Shown here: positions 1 through 9,344 of the stretch, piece after piece
Layout of the letters: every line of letters starts with the position of its first letter
How positions within the stretch are numbered: position 1 is the stretch's first letter
NCBI RefSeq assembly: GCF_041435435.1
Contig: NZ_CP108494.1
Coordinates: 5,552,501 to 5,616,500 of the forward strand
Direction of reading: 5' to 3'
DNA from: Streptomyces sp. NBC_01241
GTDB lineage: Bacteria > Actinomycetota > Actinomycetes > Streptomycetales > Streptomycetaceae
Length of the DNA stretch: 64,000 bases
The notes under the pieces: generated by a model
Seen by the model: only the letters and a program-made list of their open reading frames with translations
What the model was told of the DNA's origin: nothing
The model's database searches: none
Position numbers and translations under genes: made by a program

Positions 1-103
1 CAGCGCGCAGGGCTACGTGGGCATGTACCGGGGGAAGCCGGCCCTGGGGCGGGTCTACGCCTCGCACCTGATCGAAAAGGGTGCCCGCTACTTCCAGCCG
101 TAG
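1..103 (+). CDS. C-terminal end of an unrecognised protein (partial)
   Basis: The frame reading from base 2 is open and ends at TAG 101-103. It gives about 33 residues, including GYVGMYRGKPALGRVYA and ending ARYFQP. Codons are GC3-rich, as expected for a real gene. The start lies before the window. I do not recognise the family from this tail. The gene converges on the GH65 gene downstream, with about 60 bp between the two stops. Confidence 0.5.
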   Translation, partial: SAQGYVGMYRGKPALGRVYASHLIEKGARYFQP

Positions 104-166
104 GCGGGGCACGGACACGTGCGACGCCTGCCGTGACACGGCGTCCGGGAGGCGCGCACGCGCCGG

Positions 167-2800
167 CTACGGCTGCCCGACCCTCAACTCCCGTACGCCC
201 ACCGGCTTCTCCGGATCTCCCGAATCGACCGTCAGGCGTACCCGGCGGGCCGCCGAACCCGGCCTGTACGGCTGCCAGTCCTTGCCGTTCACCGATGTCT
301 CCACGCGGTACGAGACGACGCGTGCGTCCGTCCATTCCGGTGCGATCGAGGTCACCGGGGCCGTGCGGCCCAGGTCCACGGTCAGGCTGCCCGTCGCGCC
401 GTCCGGGGACCAGGCCGTGGCCGGGCTGCCGTCCACCGCGGCGGCGGCGTACAGGCCGGGGGTCTCGGAGCTCGCCGTCGCCGGGCGGCAGCGGGCCGCG
501 TTCGTCGTCCGGGCGAGGTCGGGGCGGCGGGTGGCGAGGGCGAGTGTGCTGGTGAGGAGGCGGGGGCCGGTGGGGGTGTGGACGGTGAAGGGGGCGCCGG
601 AGGTCAACCGGACCGTCGTCGTCAGGGGGCCGATCGCGATGTCGTACGTACGACCCCGGTAGCGCAGCCCCGTCAGCGTGACGCCCCTGCCCAGCTGCGG
701 CGGCAGCAGCGGATCGAGGCGCACCCCGTCCTCCCGCAGCCGAAGGCCCGTCAGCCCGTGCGTGAAGACCTGGAGGAATCCGCCCTTCCCGGTGAGGAAG
801 TCCTCCGCGGGACTCCCCGACAACGGGTCCTGTGCGCCCGACTTTGCGCCCCGGGCCTCGCTGAAGAGGGCGTACGGGCCGCGCATGAACGGGCGTACGG
901 CGCGCTGGAGATAGGTGTACGTCGCGCAGCCGGCCTCGCCGATCGCGGCCGCGGCGATCGCGTGGACCGAGTCCGTCATCGCCGGGCCGTCCGGATCGGT
1001 GCGTTCGGCGTAGTAGTCGAGCGTGGCCGCCCGGGCGCCCGGCTCCATCGGCCATTCGAGCGGGTAGATCAGCAGCACCGTGTCGGCCTGCTTGATGGTC
1101 GAGCCGTTGTAGCCCGCGTACTGGAGGAACAGTTTCCGCTTCGGGTCGTACGGGATGCGCAGACCGTCCGCGACCCGCGTCCACTCGGCCGGCGCGGTAT
1201 GCCCGAGCAATCGCGCCGCGCGGGTGGCGTTGCGCAGCGCGGTGGCCGCCACCGCGTTGGTGAAGACCCCGTCGGTGACGCCGTTGCTGTATTCGTCGGG
1301 GCCCGCGACGTCCTTCACCGAGTAGCTGCCGTCCGCGTCGGCGGTCGCCCGCGAGACCCAGAAGTCGGCGATCCCCCGGAGCAGCGGCCACCCGTGCCCG
1401 GCCAGCCAGCCGCGGTCCCCGGTCGCCAGGTAGTACTGCCAGACGGCGAGCGAGACATCGCCCTGGAGGTGGACCTGGGTGAGGCAGTGCGGGGGATCCC
1501 AGCTCTGGCACTCGGACCACAGATCGCCCTTGCTCGCGCTCGTCCACGGGTAGAACAAGCCCTTGAACCCCAGTTTCCGGGCGTTGGCGCGGGCGGCTCC
1601 GCGCGTGCGGTAGCGGTACTCGACGACCGAACGGGCCAGCTCGGGGCGGGTGGCGAGCAGCCCCGGGTACATCCAGATCTCGGCGTCCCAGAAAACCAAG
1701 CCCGCGTAATTGTCGCTGGTCAGACCGGTCGGAGCGATGCTGTCGCGGGAACCGGTACGGGTGGACGCCAGCAGGCCGTACTGCGCCGACCTCAGCCACT
1801 TCTGCAGGTCGGGACTGTCCGGGACGGAGATGTCGGCCGCCCAGACCCGCCGCCAGGCGGCGGCGTTCGCGGCGAGGACGGCCGACCAGCCGCGGCCGGC
1901 CGCGCGCCGCGACGCCTCGCGGGCGGTGGTGCGCGGGGCGTACGAGGTGAGCGCGGTGTCCACGCCCACGTACTTCTCGAAGGTGTACGTGCGCCCGGCG
2001 CGCACCTGGGGCGTGCTGCGGATCTGGTTCGCGCCGGGTACCTGCGGCTCCGATCCGCCGGTGCGCAGCGTCTGGACGATCGCGCCCGCCGTCCCGGTGC
2101 CCTGCGTGCGGAACGTTCCGTCGGCGTTCAGCGTGATCCGGCGTGCGCCCCGCGGGTCGAGGCGTCCGGTGACGGTCGCGGTGCCGCTCCAGTGCGGTGT
2201 CATACGCAGCCGTACGGCGCCGGTGTGCGCGTCGGACCGGTCCGCGAGCACCTCGTACGTCAGGTCGGTCGCTCGTCCGTCGGCCGTGGTCCAGCGCAGC
2301 GACGTACGCACCAGACCGCAGCGCAGGAACACGGTTCGGCGGTAGTGCGAGATCCGGCCCGGGGGAGTGCCGGAGCCGTAGGTCTCGTTGCCGACGCGTA
2401 CGTCGAGGGTCGTCCAGCTCGGCAGCGCGGCGATCACCTCGCGCCCTTCGGCGAGGTTCTTGTCGCGCCCGAACAGGCCGGAGACGAAGGCGCCGTCGTA
2501 GCGCGGGGTGAACAGCGGCCAGCCCGTCTTCCTGTCCGACGCGGCGTATCCGGCGCCTGTGGCGGGCACTCGGTGGGCCAGATAGCCGTTGCCGGCATAG
2601 GGGTCGTAACCGTCGGCCTCGTCGAACCGGGTGGAGGCCGGCGCCCAGGCGGGGTCGGTGTCCCGCCCACAGGTCGTGGAGGCGGGCGGGCGGGGAGCGG
2701 CCGCGTAGGAGAGGGGCGGCAGCGGCGCGATCAGGGCGCCCGCGACCAGGGACGTCAGGGACGCGAGGGACGTGAGGAGACAGACGCGCGAGGGGCTCAC
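167..2800 (-). CDS. Secreted glycoside hydrolase family 65 protein (acid trehalase-like) with C-terminal F5/8-type domain
   Basis: 877 aa. A hydrophobic signal peptide covers roughly residues 1-34 (cleavage near SYAAA), so the enzyme is probably exported. GH65 hallmarks follow: FWDAEIWMYPG near 370 and GPDEYS at 500-505, where E503 is the expected catalytic acid. The C-terminal part from about 745 looks like a discoidin/F5-8 C carbohydrate-binding domain (AAAVDGSPATAWSPD, then VDLGR). Family members hydrolyse or phosphorolyse trehalose, kojibiose or related alpha-glucosides; secretion and size favour an acid trehalase-like hydrolase. Start GTG 2800 has no strong Shine-Dalgarno, but it overlaps the stop of an upstream fragment as GTGA. 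Substrate is inferred only. Confidence 0.85.
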   Translation of the reverse strand: MSPSRVCLLTSLASLTSLVAGALIAPLPPLSYAAAPRPPASTTCGRDTDPAWAPASTRFDEADGYDPYAGNGYLAHRVPATGAGYAASDRKTGWPLFTPRYDGAFVSGLFGRDKNLAEGREVIAALPSWTTLDVRVGNETYGSGTPPGRISHYRRTVFLRCGLVRTSLRWTTADGRATDLTYEVLADRSDAHTGAVRLRMTPHWSGTATVTGRLDPRGARRITLNADGTFRTQGTGTAGAIVQTLRTGGSEPQVPGANQIRSTPQVRAGRTYTFEKYVGVDTALTSYAPRTTAREASRRAAGRGWSAVLAANAAAWRRVWAADISVPDSPDLQKWLRSAQYGLLASTRTGSRDSIAPTGLTSDNYAGLVFWDAEIWMYPGLLATRPELARSVVEYRYRTRGAARANARKLGFKGLFYPWTSASKGDLWSECQSWDPPHCLTQVHLQGDVSLAVWQYYLATGDRGWLAGHGWPLLRGIADFWVSRATADADGSYSVKDVAGPDEYSNGVTDGVFTNAVAATALRNATRAARLLGHTAPAEWTRVADGLRIPYDPKRKLFLQYAGYNGSTIKQADTVLLIYPLEWPMEPGARAATLDYYAERTDPDGPAMTDSVHAIAAAAIGEAGCATYTYLQRAVRPFMRGPYALFSEARGAKSGAQDPLSGSPAEDFLTGKGGFLQVFTHGLTGLRLREDGVRLDPLLPPQLGRGVTLTGLRYRGRTYDIAIGPLTTTVRLTSGAPFTVHTPTGPRLLTSTLALATRRPDLARTTNAARCRPATASSETPGLYAAAAVDGSPATAWSPDGATGSLTVDLGRTAPVTSIAPEWTDARVVSYRVETSVNGKDWQPYRPGSAARRVRLTVDSGDPEKPVGVRELRVGQP

Positions 2801-3060
2801 CGTACGAAGGTATGGACGCGCGCGCCGAGCGGTGGCGCACGGCGCGCGGCGGGCGGGTGAACGGTGGGCGGGGGGGTGGTGATGCCCTCGGCGAGGGCGA
2901 CGGTGGGGGCGGGCGCGCCGCCCGGGGCGGCCGGCAGATCGTTCGCGTCCGCGCGGAAGGCCGCGGCGAGCGGGGACACGGCCTCGGCCTGTACGGCGAT
3001 CAGCGCCGGGCGTCGGTCGATCAGCCCCTGGGCGTGGAGTGCGGCGGTGGCCGGTGCCGA
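2797..3060 (-). pseudogene. Remnant of a fold-type II PLP enzyme (threonine synthase-like), C-terminal part
   Basis: An open minus-strand frame ending at TGA 2797-2799 encodes AQGLIDRRPALIAVQAEAV followed by SPLAAAF, then a short linker and TVALAEGI. This run strongly resembles the late part of threonine-synthase-like PLP enzymes (LIAVQAE..PLA.AF...TVAEGI). Codon use is GC3-rich. The frame has no catalytic lysine region, no PLP phosphate-binding loop and no plausible start, so only a fragment remains. Its stop overlaps the GTG start of the GH65 gene, which could preserve translational coupling. The family call rests on motif memory, and the 5' boundary is approximate. Confidence 0.4.
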
Positions 3061-3266
3061 GCCGAGCCGAGCCGAGCAGGAGCGTGCCGGTTCTGGTCGC
3101 GGTTCCGAGGACGGCTCGGCGGCCCGGTTCTCTCCGGGGCCCGGCGGCGGGTCATGCATGAGGCCGTGATGAATCATCACTTCGGGTGAAACTCTGGCCC
3201 GTGCTTGCGGTGCGCAACCGACGGTCGTCAGGCTGTTGCAGACTGTCAACCTGTTGGGAGTGGCCT

Positions 3267-4019
3267 GTGACTTTCGGTGAGCAGCCCGCCTATCTGCGTG
3301 TTGCAAGCGATCTGAGAGAGAAGATCGCCAACGGTTCGCTGCCGCCGCATACGCGCCTGCCCTCGCAGGCGCGTATCCGCGAGGAATACGGAGTCTCGGA
3401 CACCGTCGCGCTGGAGGCACGCAAGGTGCTGATGGCCGAGGGGCTGGTCGAGGGGCGCTCCGGATCCGGTACGTATGTGCGCGAGCGCCCCGTCCCGCGC
3501 CGGATCGCCCGCTCCGGCTATCGGTCCGGAGCCGGGGCCAGTCCGTTTCGTCAGGAGCAGACGGCGGAGGGGGTGTGCGGAACGTGGGAGTCCCGCAGCG
3601 AGCAGGAGGGTGCGAGCGGCGAGATCGCCGAGCGCCTCGGCATCGAACCGGGCGACCGGGTGATGCGTACGCGATACACCTTCCGGGAGGCCGGTGAGCC
3701 GATGATGCTCTCCACCTCCTGGGAGCCGCTTGCCGTGACGGGGCGCACGCCGGTGATGCTGCCGGAGGAGGGCCCGTTGGGCGGCTGCGGGGTGGTCGAG
3801 CGGATGGCCGCGATCGATGTCGTCGTGGACAACGTGGCCGAGCAGGTCGGCGCGCGGCCGGGGCTGGCGGAGGAGCTCCTGGCGCTCGGCGGTGTTCCGG
3901 GCCATGTGGTGATGGTGATCGAGAGGACGTATTACGCGTCGGGCCGCGCGGTCGAGACGGCGGACGTGGTGGTGCCCGCCGATCGCTTCCGGATCGCCTA
4001 TCACCTTCCGGTCCGGTGA
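3267..4019 (+). CDS. GntR-family transcriptional regulator with UTRA domain
   Basis: 250 aa. Start GTG 3267 is chosen because GGGAG lies 7-8 bases upstream and the protein then begins directly with the winged helix. The N-terminal 75 residues form a GntR wHTH (YLRVASDLREKIANG, LPSQARIREEYGVS, ARKVLMAEGLVE, GSGTYV). Residues from about 90 form a UTRA effector domain (RYTFREAGEPMMLSTSW, YYASGRAVETADVVVPADRF). HutC/FadR-type members repress neighbouring genes and release DNA on binding a small ligand. The layout also resembles KorSA/TraR regulators of integrated Streptomyces elements, but no such element is visible here. Target and ligand unknown. Confidence 0.88.
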   Translation: MTFGEQPAYLRVASDLREKIANGSLPPHTRLPSQARIREEYGVSDTVALEARKVLMAEGLVEGRSGSGTYVRERPVPRRIARSGYRSGAGASPFRQEQTAEGVCGTWESRSEQEGASGEIAERLGIEPGDRVMRTRYTFREAGEPMMLSTSWEPLAVTGRTPVMLPEEGPLGGCGVVERMAAIDVVVDNVAEQVGARPGLAEELLALGGVPGHVVMVIERTYYASGRAVETADVVVPADRFRIAYHLPVR

Positions 4020-4131
4020 GCGACAGGCGCAGGGCGTCGTCCGGCGCCCGTGCCGACGGGCGGGCCCCCTGCCGGGCCCCTTGTCCGATGGGCTGTCGCC
4101 GACCGTCCTAGCTTGTCATGTCCCGCTCCTT

Positions 4132-4165
4132 AAGGGGGCGCATCCAGCCGGGTGCGCCCCCTTTT
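4132..4165 (+). terminator. Rho-independent-type terminator after the GntR gene
   Basis: Perfect 11-bp stem (AAGGGGGCGCA paired with TGCGCCCCCTT) with a 10-base loop, followed by TTTT. It lies about 110 bp after the GntR stop. This is one of the few hairpins in the window with a T tail. Confidence 0.8.
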
Positions 4166-4299
4166 CCGTGGCCGGATCGGTATCTCTTTGTGTAATTACG
4201 TATTCGTTGAGTGAAGGTCAGGCGTAGGCTCGGGCATATGCGTACTGCGGTTTCCTGGGGATCCTTAGAGACCTACATGCCGTTCGACGGAGGGGCGCA

Positions 4300-4500
4300 A
4301 TGTTCGGGAATGGCGCGATGACCGACAGCGGTGCCGAGCTCCCTTGGCTGGTGATAAGGGAGGACGACAACGGCAATCGCTATCGCGTCGGCAGATATGC
4401 CACGCAGGGCGAGGCCCAGAAGATCGCCGACAAGCTCGATACCCGTGGTCACAAGCAGCTCTACTGGGTGGAGCGCATCGGGCAGAGCGCCCGGCCGTAG
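4300..4500 (+). CDS. Small SPOR-domain-like conserved protein
   Basis: 66 aa (60 aa if ATG 4318 is used). GGAGGGG at 4289-4295 sits about 5 bases before ATG 4300. The core LVIREDDNGNRYRVGRYAT is followed by EAQKIADKLDTRGHKQLYWVE, which has the length and pattern of the short standalone SPOR-like proteins found throughout Streptomyces. SPOR domains bind glycan strands, but this protein has no signal peptide or membrane segment, so it is probably cytoplasmic and its role is unknown. It is a single gene followed by a Nudix gene on the same strand after about 190 bp. Confidence 0.75.
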   Translation: MFGNGAMTDSGAELPWLVIREDDNGNRYRVGRYATQGEAQKIADKLDTRGHKQLYWVERIGQSARP

Positions 4501-4687
4501 GGCGCCGGGCCGCGTCCACCGGAAGTCGAGCGGGGGAGTCGCGCGGGGGAGTCGCGCCCCGGCTCAGGGGCGAGGGGCGGTCGGCCGGGGCGGTCGGCGG
4601 CCTGGAGGGCCGAGGTGGCCCGGGTGGGCAGTGTCCGTCCGGCTAAGGTCCTGCCTGACGTGGGTTCCGGATGGCGGAGGCGGAGTG

Positions 4688-5089
4688 ATGTCGGTCCTGA
4701 TCGACACGGTGGCGTGGGTGCGTGTGGAAGGCGGCAGGATTCTCTGCGCGCGGCCACGGGGGAAGGATGTCTTCTACATCCCCGGTGGCAAGCGGGAGGG
4801 CGCGGAAAGCGATCTCGAAACCCTGCTCCGCGAGATCAAGGAGGAGCTGACGGTGCTCCTCGCGCCGCACACCGCGGTACACCTCGGTACGTACGAGGCC
4901 GGGGCGCCCGATCTGCCGAGCGGCGCCGTGGTGCGTATGAGTTGCTACACCGCGGACTACGAGGGGACGCTGGCGGTGAGCAGCGAGATCGAGGAGATGG
5001 CCTGGTTCTCGTACGCGGACCGTCCGCTCGTTCCACCGGTCGACCAGCTGCTCTTCGACGACCTCAAGGCGGCGGGCGAGCTGAACTGA
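4688..5089 (+). CDS. Nudix hydrolase
   Basis: 133 aa. ATG 4688 is preceded by GGAGG-rich sequence (GGCGGAGGCGGAGTG). The Nudix box spans GKREGAESDLETLLREIKEEL and fits G-x5-E-x7-REUxEE, with the metal-binding glutamates present (REIKEE). The glycine that normally follows two residues later is Thr (EELTV). The protein binds Mg and hydrolyses a nucleoside diphosphate linked to another moiety. Full-length for a minimal Nudix fold, with a C-terminal AWFSYAD segment typical of MutT-like members. Substrate cannot be predicted. Confidence 0.88.
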   Translation: MSVLIDTVAWVRVEGGRILCARPRGKDVFYIPGGKREGAESDLETLLREIKEELTVLLAPHTAVHLGTYEAGAPDLPSGAVVRMSCYTADYEGTLAVSSEIEEMAWFSYADRPLVPPVDQLLFDDLKAAGELN

Positions 5090-5367
5090 GCCGGGCCCGG
5101 CCGCCGTTGTGCCTCGCCGGAGGCGTGTCCGTCCGGAGGTGCCTCGCTCACGGCGCGCCCCTCCGGTGCCGAGCGTTGCCCGTGTGGATGGCTGCGGCGC
5201 GCAGTGGTGGCCTCGTGCGCCCCTCTGTCTGCGTACATCTGTTCGTGTGCGCACTCGTACACCCGTACGCCCCACGTGTCGATCGCGGTGGTAGGTTGCC
5301 CTGAATATCGGGTATGTGCTGATTAACCCCCGTAAAACAGGACGCTCTCCGTTGCTGGTCTTGGGAA

Positions 5368-5796
5368 GTGGTCGGCGTGATCGACACCGAAGGCGATTGC
5401 GCCGAGTGGACCTTTCCGGCTGTGCCGGGCGCGGTGCGTTCCGCGCGGCATGCCGTTCATGAGGCGTTGCGCGGCTGGGGGCTCGACGACGCCGTCAGGG
5501 ACATGACGGTTCTGCTGGTCAGTGAGTTGGTCACCAATTCCCTGCAGTACACGACGGGCCCCATCGGCGTGCGGCTGCAACGCCCTCACCTCAACGGTGA
5601 CGCCCCTTCCGCCCACCCGGGACTGCTCGTGGAGGTCTCCGATCCGCTTCCGGATCCGCCCACCGAACGCAGTGCCGGACCCGATGACGAGGGGGGCCGA
5701 GGACTGCAGCTGGTGGCCTGTTCCGCGCGCCGCTGGGGGACCCGGCGGGGAAAGAGCGGCAAGACGGTGTGGTTCGAGCTGTCCCTGCCTGGTTAG
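5368..5796 (+). CDS. ATP-binding (HATPase_c, RsbW-like) regulatory protein
   Basis: 142 aa. A single GHKL ATPase domain of the anti-sigma-factor serine kinase type: N-box LLVSELVTNSLQYT and glycine loop GPDDEGGRGLQLV followed by WFELSLPG. The usual D-x-G of the G1 box is replaced by SDPLPDPP, as in many Streptomyces paralogues. Such proteins usually bind a sigma factor or anti-anti-sigma factor. The same HATPase type is fused to the C-terminus of the next gene, which suggests a shared partner-switching pathway. GTG 5368 is used; GTG 5377 is also possible. Confidence 0.85.
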   Translation: MVGVIDTEGDCAEWTFPAVPGAVRSARHAVHEALRGWGLDDAVRDMTVLLVSELVTNSLQYTTGPIGVRLQRPHLNGDAPSAHPGLLVEVSDPLPDPPTERSAGPDDEGGRGLQLVACSARRWGTRRGKSGKTVWFELSLPG

Positions 5797-5968
5797 GAGT
5801 GGGGTGGGACGTGCAGCGATCACCAGAGGCCGGTCCGGAGGCCGGGCAGAACTTGGCCGAAAGGGACTGAGACCGTGCTGTGATCGTGAACGCCGTGTCG
5901 GTTGGGACCATAGTGCTGAATACTGCGGGCAGGACCGGTCCGGTGTGTGAGCTGGAGGGGACGGTCGC

Positions 5969-8581
5969 GTGAGCGAAATACCTGGGACAGCGGGCGACAT
6001 TGTGTGGCAGAGCAGCCCGCCTGGCTCGATCTACGACTACATCAGGGTCGCCTCCTTCTCGATCGGCCCCGATGGCCAGATCGAGCAGTGGAGCCGCCGG
6101 GCCGCCGGCCTCTTCGGCATTGCCGCGGACAAAGCGGTGGGAATGGATCCGGTCGAGGCGTTCATGCCTGCCGACCTGCGCACGGACGGCCACCGCCGGA
6201 TCGGCGAGATCCTCGACGGCAAGGAGTGGACGGGCCTCGTCCCCTTCCGGATACCGGGCGACGACCCGGTGCACGGGCTCGCCGAGATCTATGTGATGCC
6301 GAGCGAGACCGGCAGCGGGGAACGGGCCGCGCTCTGCATCGTCGTGGACGTCCGAGCACTGCGCCACATCGAGACGGACCTTGCCGCGTCACAGGCGATA
6401 TTCGGTCAATCTCCCTTCGGTTTCGTGCTGTTCGGTATGGATCTCACGGTCATCCGCGCCAACGAGCGCTTCGCTACCGTCTTCGGTGGCCGGGCCACCG
6501 ACCACCGCGGCCGTACGGTCGACGACTATCTCCCCCGCCCCGAGGCGGACCGGCTCACCGCCACGCTGAAGCGCGTCCTGGAGACCGGCTCCTCCGTCAC
6601 CGACCTCCAGCTCGTCGGCACCGCGCCTGGTGACACCGAGAACCGCAACTGGTCGATGAACCTCTACCGCGTGCACAGCGGATCGGGCCGGCCCATCGGT
6701 ATCGCCGGACTGGCCACCGATGTGACCCGACGGCACATCGCCGCCCGCGAGGCCGCCAGCGCCCGCCGCAACCTCGCGCTGCTCAACGAGGCCAGTGCCC
6801 GCATCGGCAACTCCCTCGACCTGGAGACCACGGCCCGCGAACTCCTCGACGTCGCCGTCCCCGGCTTCTGTGACCTTGCCTCCGTCGACCTCTACCAGGG
6901 GCTGCTCACCGGCGACGACGCGCCGCCCGGCCGCTGGGACTCGCTCCGGCAGGAGTCCTTCGGCGGCTCCGCCGAACTGCGCCGCGTCGCCCTCGCCAGC
7001 GCCGTGTCGGACGGTCTTCCCACCACCGGCACCGCGACTGCCACGGACACCGCAGCAGCCGGCACATGCTCCGGCCGGCCCGCGCTCGGCGCCGTACACC
7101 GCTTCCCGTACGACTCGCCCTGTGCCACCGCCCTGCGCACCGGCCATGTCGAGGATGTGCCCAGCGACGACCGGGGCTTCGTCCAGTCCACGCTCGCCGT
7201 ACCGATGGTGGCCCACGACGCGGTGGTCGGCCTCGTCCAGTTCGTCCGCACGAAGGGCAGCGAACCCTTCGGCGAGCGGGATCGTGCCCTGGCCACCGAA
7301 CTCGCCGCCCGCGCCGCGGTCTGCATCGACAACGCCCGCCTCTACCGGCGCGAACACGAACGCGCCCTGATCCTCCAGCGCAGCCTCCTGCCACCCGGCG
7401 ACCCCGTCGCCGCGGGCCTCGACATCGCCTGCCGCTACCTCCCCGGCAACACGGCCACCGAGGTCGGCGGCGACTGGTTCGACGTGATCGAACTCCCCGG
7501 CCACCGCACCGCCCTCGTCGTCGGCGACGTCATGGGCCGCGGACTGCGCGCCGCCGTGGCCATGGGCGAACTGCGCACTGCCGTACGGACCCTGGCCCTG
7601 CTGGACCTGGAACCCGCCGAGGTGCTCTCCGCGCTCGACGAGGTCGCCCGCGGGCTCGGCACGCCCGGCGGCGGCACCTCATCTTCTTCCGGCGGCTCGG
7701 GGGGCGGCGCCCAGTGGCCCTCGCGGGCCGCCCACAGGTCCCGCGAGGCGGACCTCTCCGAGGTGTACCTGGCGACTTGCGTGTACGCGGTCTACGACCC
7801 GGTCACCCGGCGGTGCACCTTCGCCAACGCCGGTCATCTCCCCCCGGCCGTCGTCGAGCCCGGCGAACCGGCCATGCTGCTCGACGTCCCGCCCGGGATG
7901 CCGCTCGGCGTCGGCGGCGAACCCTTCGAGGAGGTCGAGGTCGAACTGAAGGAGGGCGCCCTGCTCACCCTCTACACCGACGGCCTCGTCGAGTCCCGCG
8001 ATCATCCGCTCGACGAGGGACTGCACGCCCTGCGCGGCGCGCTCGTCGAACCGGACCGGCCGCTCGAAGACGTCTGCGACCACGTGCTGACCACCCTCGA
8101 CACCCGGCACGGCGAGGACGACATCGCGCTGCTCATGGCCCGCATCCGGGGGCTGCCGGTGGACGCCGTCGGGGACTGGCGGCTGCCCCGCGAACCCCGC
8201 TCCGTCGGCCGTGCCCGCGAACTGGCCCGTGGCCAACTGCTGGCCTGGGACCTCGACGAGCTGGTGGACACCACCGAACTGCTGGTCAGCGAACTGGTCA
8301 CCAACGCCCTGCGGTACGGGGAGGGCGAGATCCGGCTCAGGCTGCTGCGCGACCGTACGCTCGTCTGCGAGGTGTGGGACGCGGGCCTCGTCCAGCCGCG
8401 GCGACGGCGGGCGCGCGACACCGACGAGGGCGGGCGCGGGCTCCAGCTGGTCGGTCTGCTGAGCGTGGCCTGGGGGTCCAGGCGCACACCGCGCGGCAAG
8501 ACCGTCTGGTTCGAACTGGCGCTGCCCGACGGGGAGCCGGCTGCCGAGCCCACGGTCGAGCAGCTGCTGAGCATGTTCTGA
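5969..8581 (+). CDS. PAS-PAS-GAF-SpoIIE phosphatase-HATPase signalling protein
   Basis: 870 aa. GTG 5969 follows GGAGGGG at 5955-5961. Domains in order: PAS (about 20-130), PAS (135-255, starting QAIFGQSPFGFVLF), GAF (270-460), SpoIIE/PP2C (480-725; GGDWFDV 500-506, GDVMGRG 519-525, YTDGLVESRD near 669) and a C-terminal RsbW-like HATPase (735-865; ELVTNALRYG, DEGGRGLQLV). The PP2C domain should dephosphorylate an anti-anti-sigma factor that the HATPase domain can phosphorylate, placing both activities under sensory control. A serine/glycine-rich loop (about 565-582) interrupts the phosphatase domain. No transmembrane segment. It probably acts with the upstream HATPase protein. Confidence 0.92.
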   Translation: MSEIPGTAGDIVWQSSPPGSIYDYIRVASFSIGPDGQIEQWSRRAAGLFGIAADKAVGMDPVEAFMPADLRTDGHRRIGEILDGKEWTGLVPFRIPGDDPVHGLAEIYVMPSETGSGERAALCIVVDVRALRHIETDLAASQAIFGQSPFGFVLFGMDLTVIRANERFATVFGGRATDHRGRTVDDYLPRPEADRLTATLKRVLETGSSVTDLQLVGTAPGDTENRNWSMNLYRVHSGSGRPIGIAGLATDVTRRHIAAREAASARRNLALLNEASARIGNSLDLETTARELLDVAVPGFCDLASVDLYQGLLTGDDAPPGRWDSLRQESFGGSAELRRVALASAVSDGLPTTGTATATDTAAAGTCSGRPALGAVHRFPYDSPCATALRTGHVEDVPSDDRGFVQSTLAVPMVAHDAVVGLVQFVRTKGSEPFGERDRALATELAARAAVCIDNARLYRREHERALILQRSLLPPGDPVAAGLDIACRYLPGNTATEVGGDWFDVIELPGHRTALVVGDVMGRGLRAAVAMGELRTAVRTLALLDLEPAEVLSALDEVARGLGTPGGGTSSSSGGSGGGAQWPSRAAHRSREADLSEVYLATCVYAVYDPVTRRCTFANAGHLPPAVVEPGEPAMLLDVPPGMPLGVGGEPFEEVEVELKEGALLTLYTDGLVESRDHPLDEGLHALRGALVEPDRPLEDVCDHVLTTLDTRHGEDDIALLMARIRGLPVDAVGDWRLPREPRSVGRARELARGQLLAWDLDELVDTTELLVSELVTNALRYGEGEIRLRLLRDRTLVCEVWDAGLVQPRRRRARDTDEGGRGLQLVGLLSVAWGSRRTPRGKTVWFELALPDGEPAAEPTVEQLLSMF

Positions 8582-8614
8582 CAGGGAGGGTTCAGGAGGC
8601 CGGCGGGAGCGCCG

Positions 8615-9328
8615 TCATGACGCTGTTTTCAGGGCGGCGAACCGGGCCTCGACCTCGGCGCTGTCGCCCAGGGCGTCCAGCTGCTCGAACTGGGCGTCCA
8701 GGGATGACGCGGCGAGTTCCTGCTTGCCCAGCGCCCGCGCCTCCTCACGCCGCACCTTGTCCTCGAACCGGCTGAGCTCACTGGTCGGGTCGAGTACGTC
8801 GATGTTCTTGACGGAATCCATCATCAGGTTCTGCGCCTGGGCGGACTTGGCGCGGGCGACGAGCTCGTCGCGCTTGGACTTCAGCTCCGTCAGCTTGGTC
8901 TTCATCTGATCCAGGCCGGACTTGAGCTTGTCCACCACCGCCGTCTGCGAGGCGATGGTCGGCTCCGCGGTCTTCGCCTCCTTCTCCGACTGGAGTTGAC
9001 GCCCGAGCGCCACCTTGGCCAGATGGTCGAACTTGTCCGCCTCCGCGCCCGCTCCGGCCGCCCGCAGTTCGTCGGCCTTGCGGCTGGCGGCGAGCGCCTT
9101 GCCGCCCCACTCCCGCGCCGCCTCGACATCCTCGCGGTGGTCCTGTTCCATCAGCCGCAGATTGCCGATGGTCGCGGCGACCGCCTGCTCGGCCTCCGAG
9201 ATGTTGGCCGTGTAGTCGCGGATCAGCTGGTCCAGCAACTTCTGCGGATCCTCCGCCTGATCCAGCAACGCGTTGATGTTGGCCTTCGCCAGCTGGGTGA
9301 CGCGGCCGAGGATGGTCTGCTTGGTCAT
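8615..9328 (-). CDS. pspA: PspA/IM30 (Vipp1) family protein
   Basis: 237 aa. ATG 9328 is preceded by AGGAGAGG. The protein is nearly all helical and heptad-rich, beginning MTKQTILGRVTQLAKANINA, followed by LLDQAEDPQKLLDQLIRDY, the classic PspA N-terminus; KLKSGLDQMKTKLTEL is a coiled coil. PspA/IM30 proteins are ESCRT-III-like, coat the inner membrane and respond to envelope stress. The upstream neighbour on the same strand is a TPM-domain membrane protein, a recurring partner in actinomycetes. The 150 bp just upstream is a 9-bp minisatellite, so any promoter must lie within or beyond it. Longer in-frame starts through the repeat are unlikely because they would encode only HFTHFS repeats. Confidence 0.92.
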   Translation of the reverse strand: MTKQTILGRVTQLAKANINALLDQAEDPQKLLDQLIRDYTANISEAEQAVAATIGNLRLMEQDHREDVEAAREWGGKALAASRKADELRAAGAGAEADKFDHLAKVALGRQLQSEKEAKTAEPTIASQTAVVDKLKSGLDQMKTKLTELKSKRDELVARAKSAQAQNLMMDSVKNIDVLDPTSELSRFEDKVRREEARALGKQELAASSLDAQFEQLDALGDSAEVEARFAALKTAS

Positions 9329-9344
9329 GGCGCCTCTCCTGTGA

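Noticed and set aside
578..2860. Long plus-strand open frame opposite the GH65 gene
   Set aside because: High GC leaves antisense frames open; the product is Arg/Gly-rich without motifs, while the minus strand encodes GH65 catalytic motifs.
5290..5320. SigB-type promoter (GGTTG...GGGTAT) before the HATPase gene
   Set aside because: The spacing between the two parts does not fit the GNNTN14-16GGGTA pattern.
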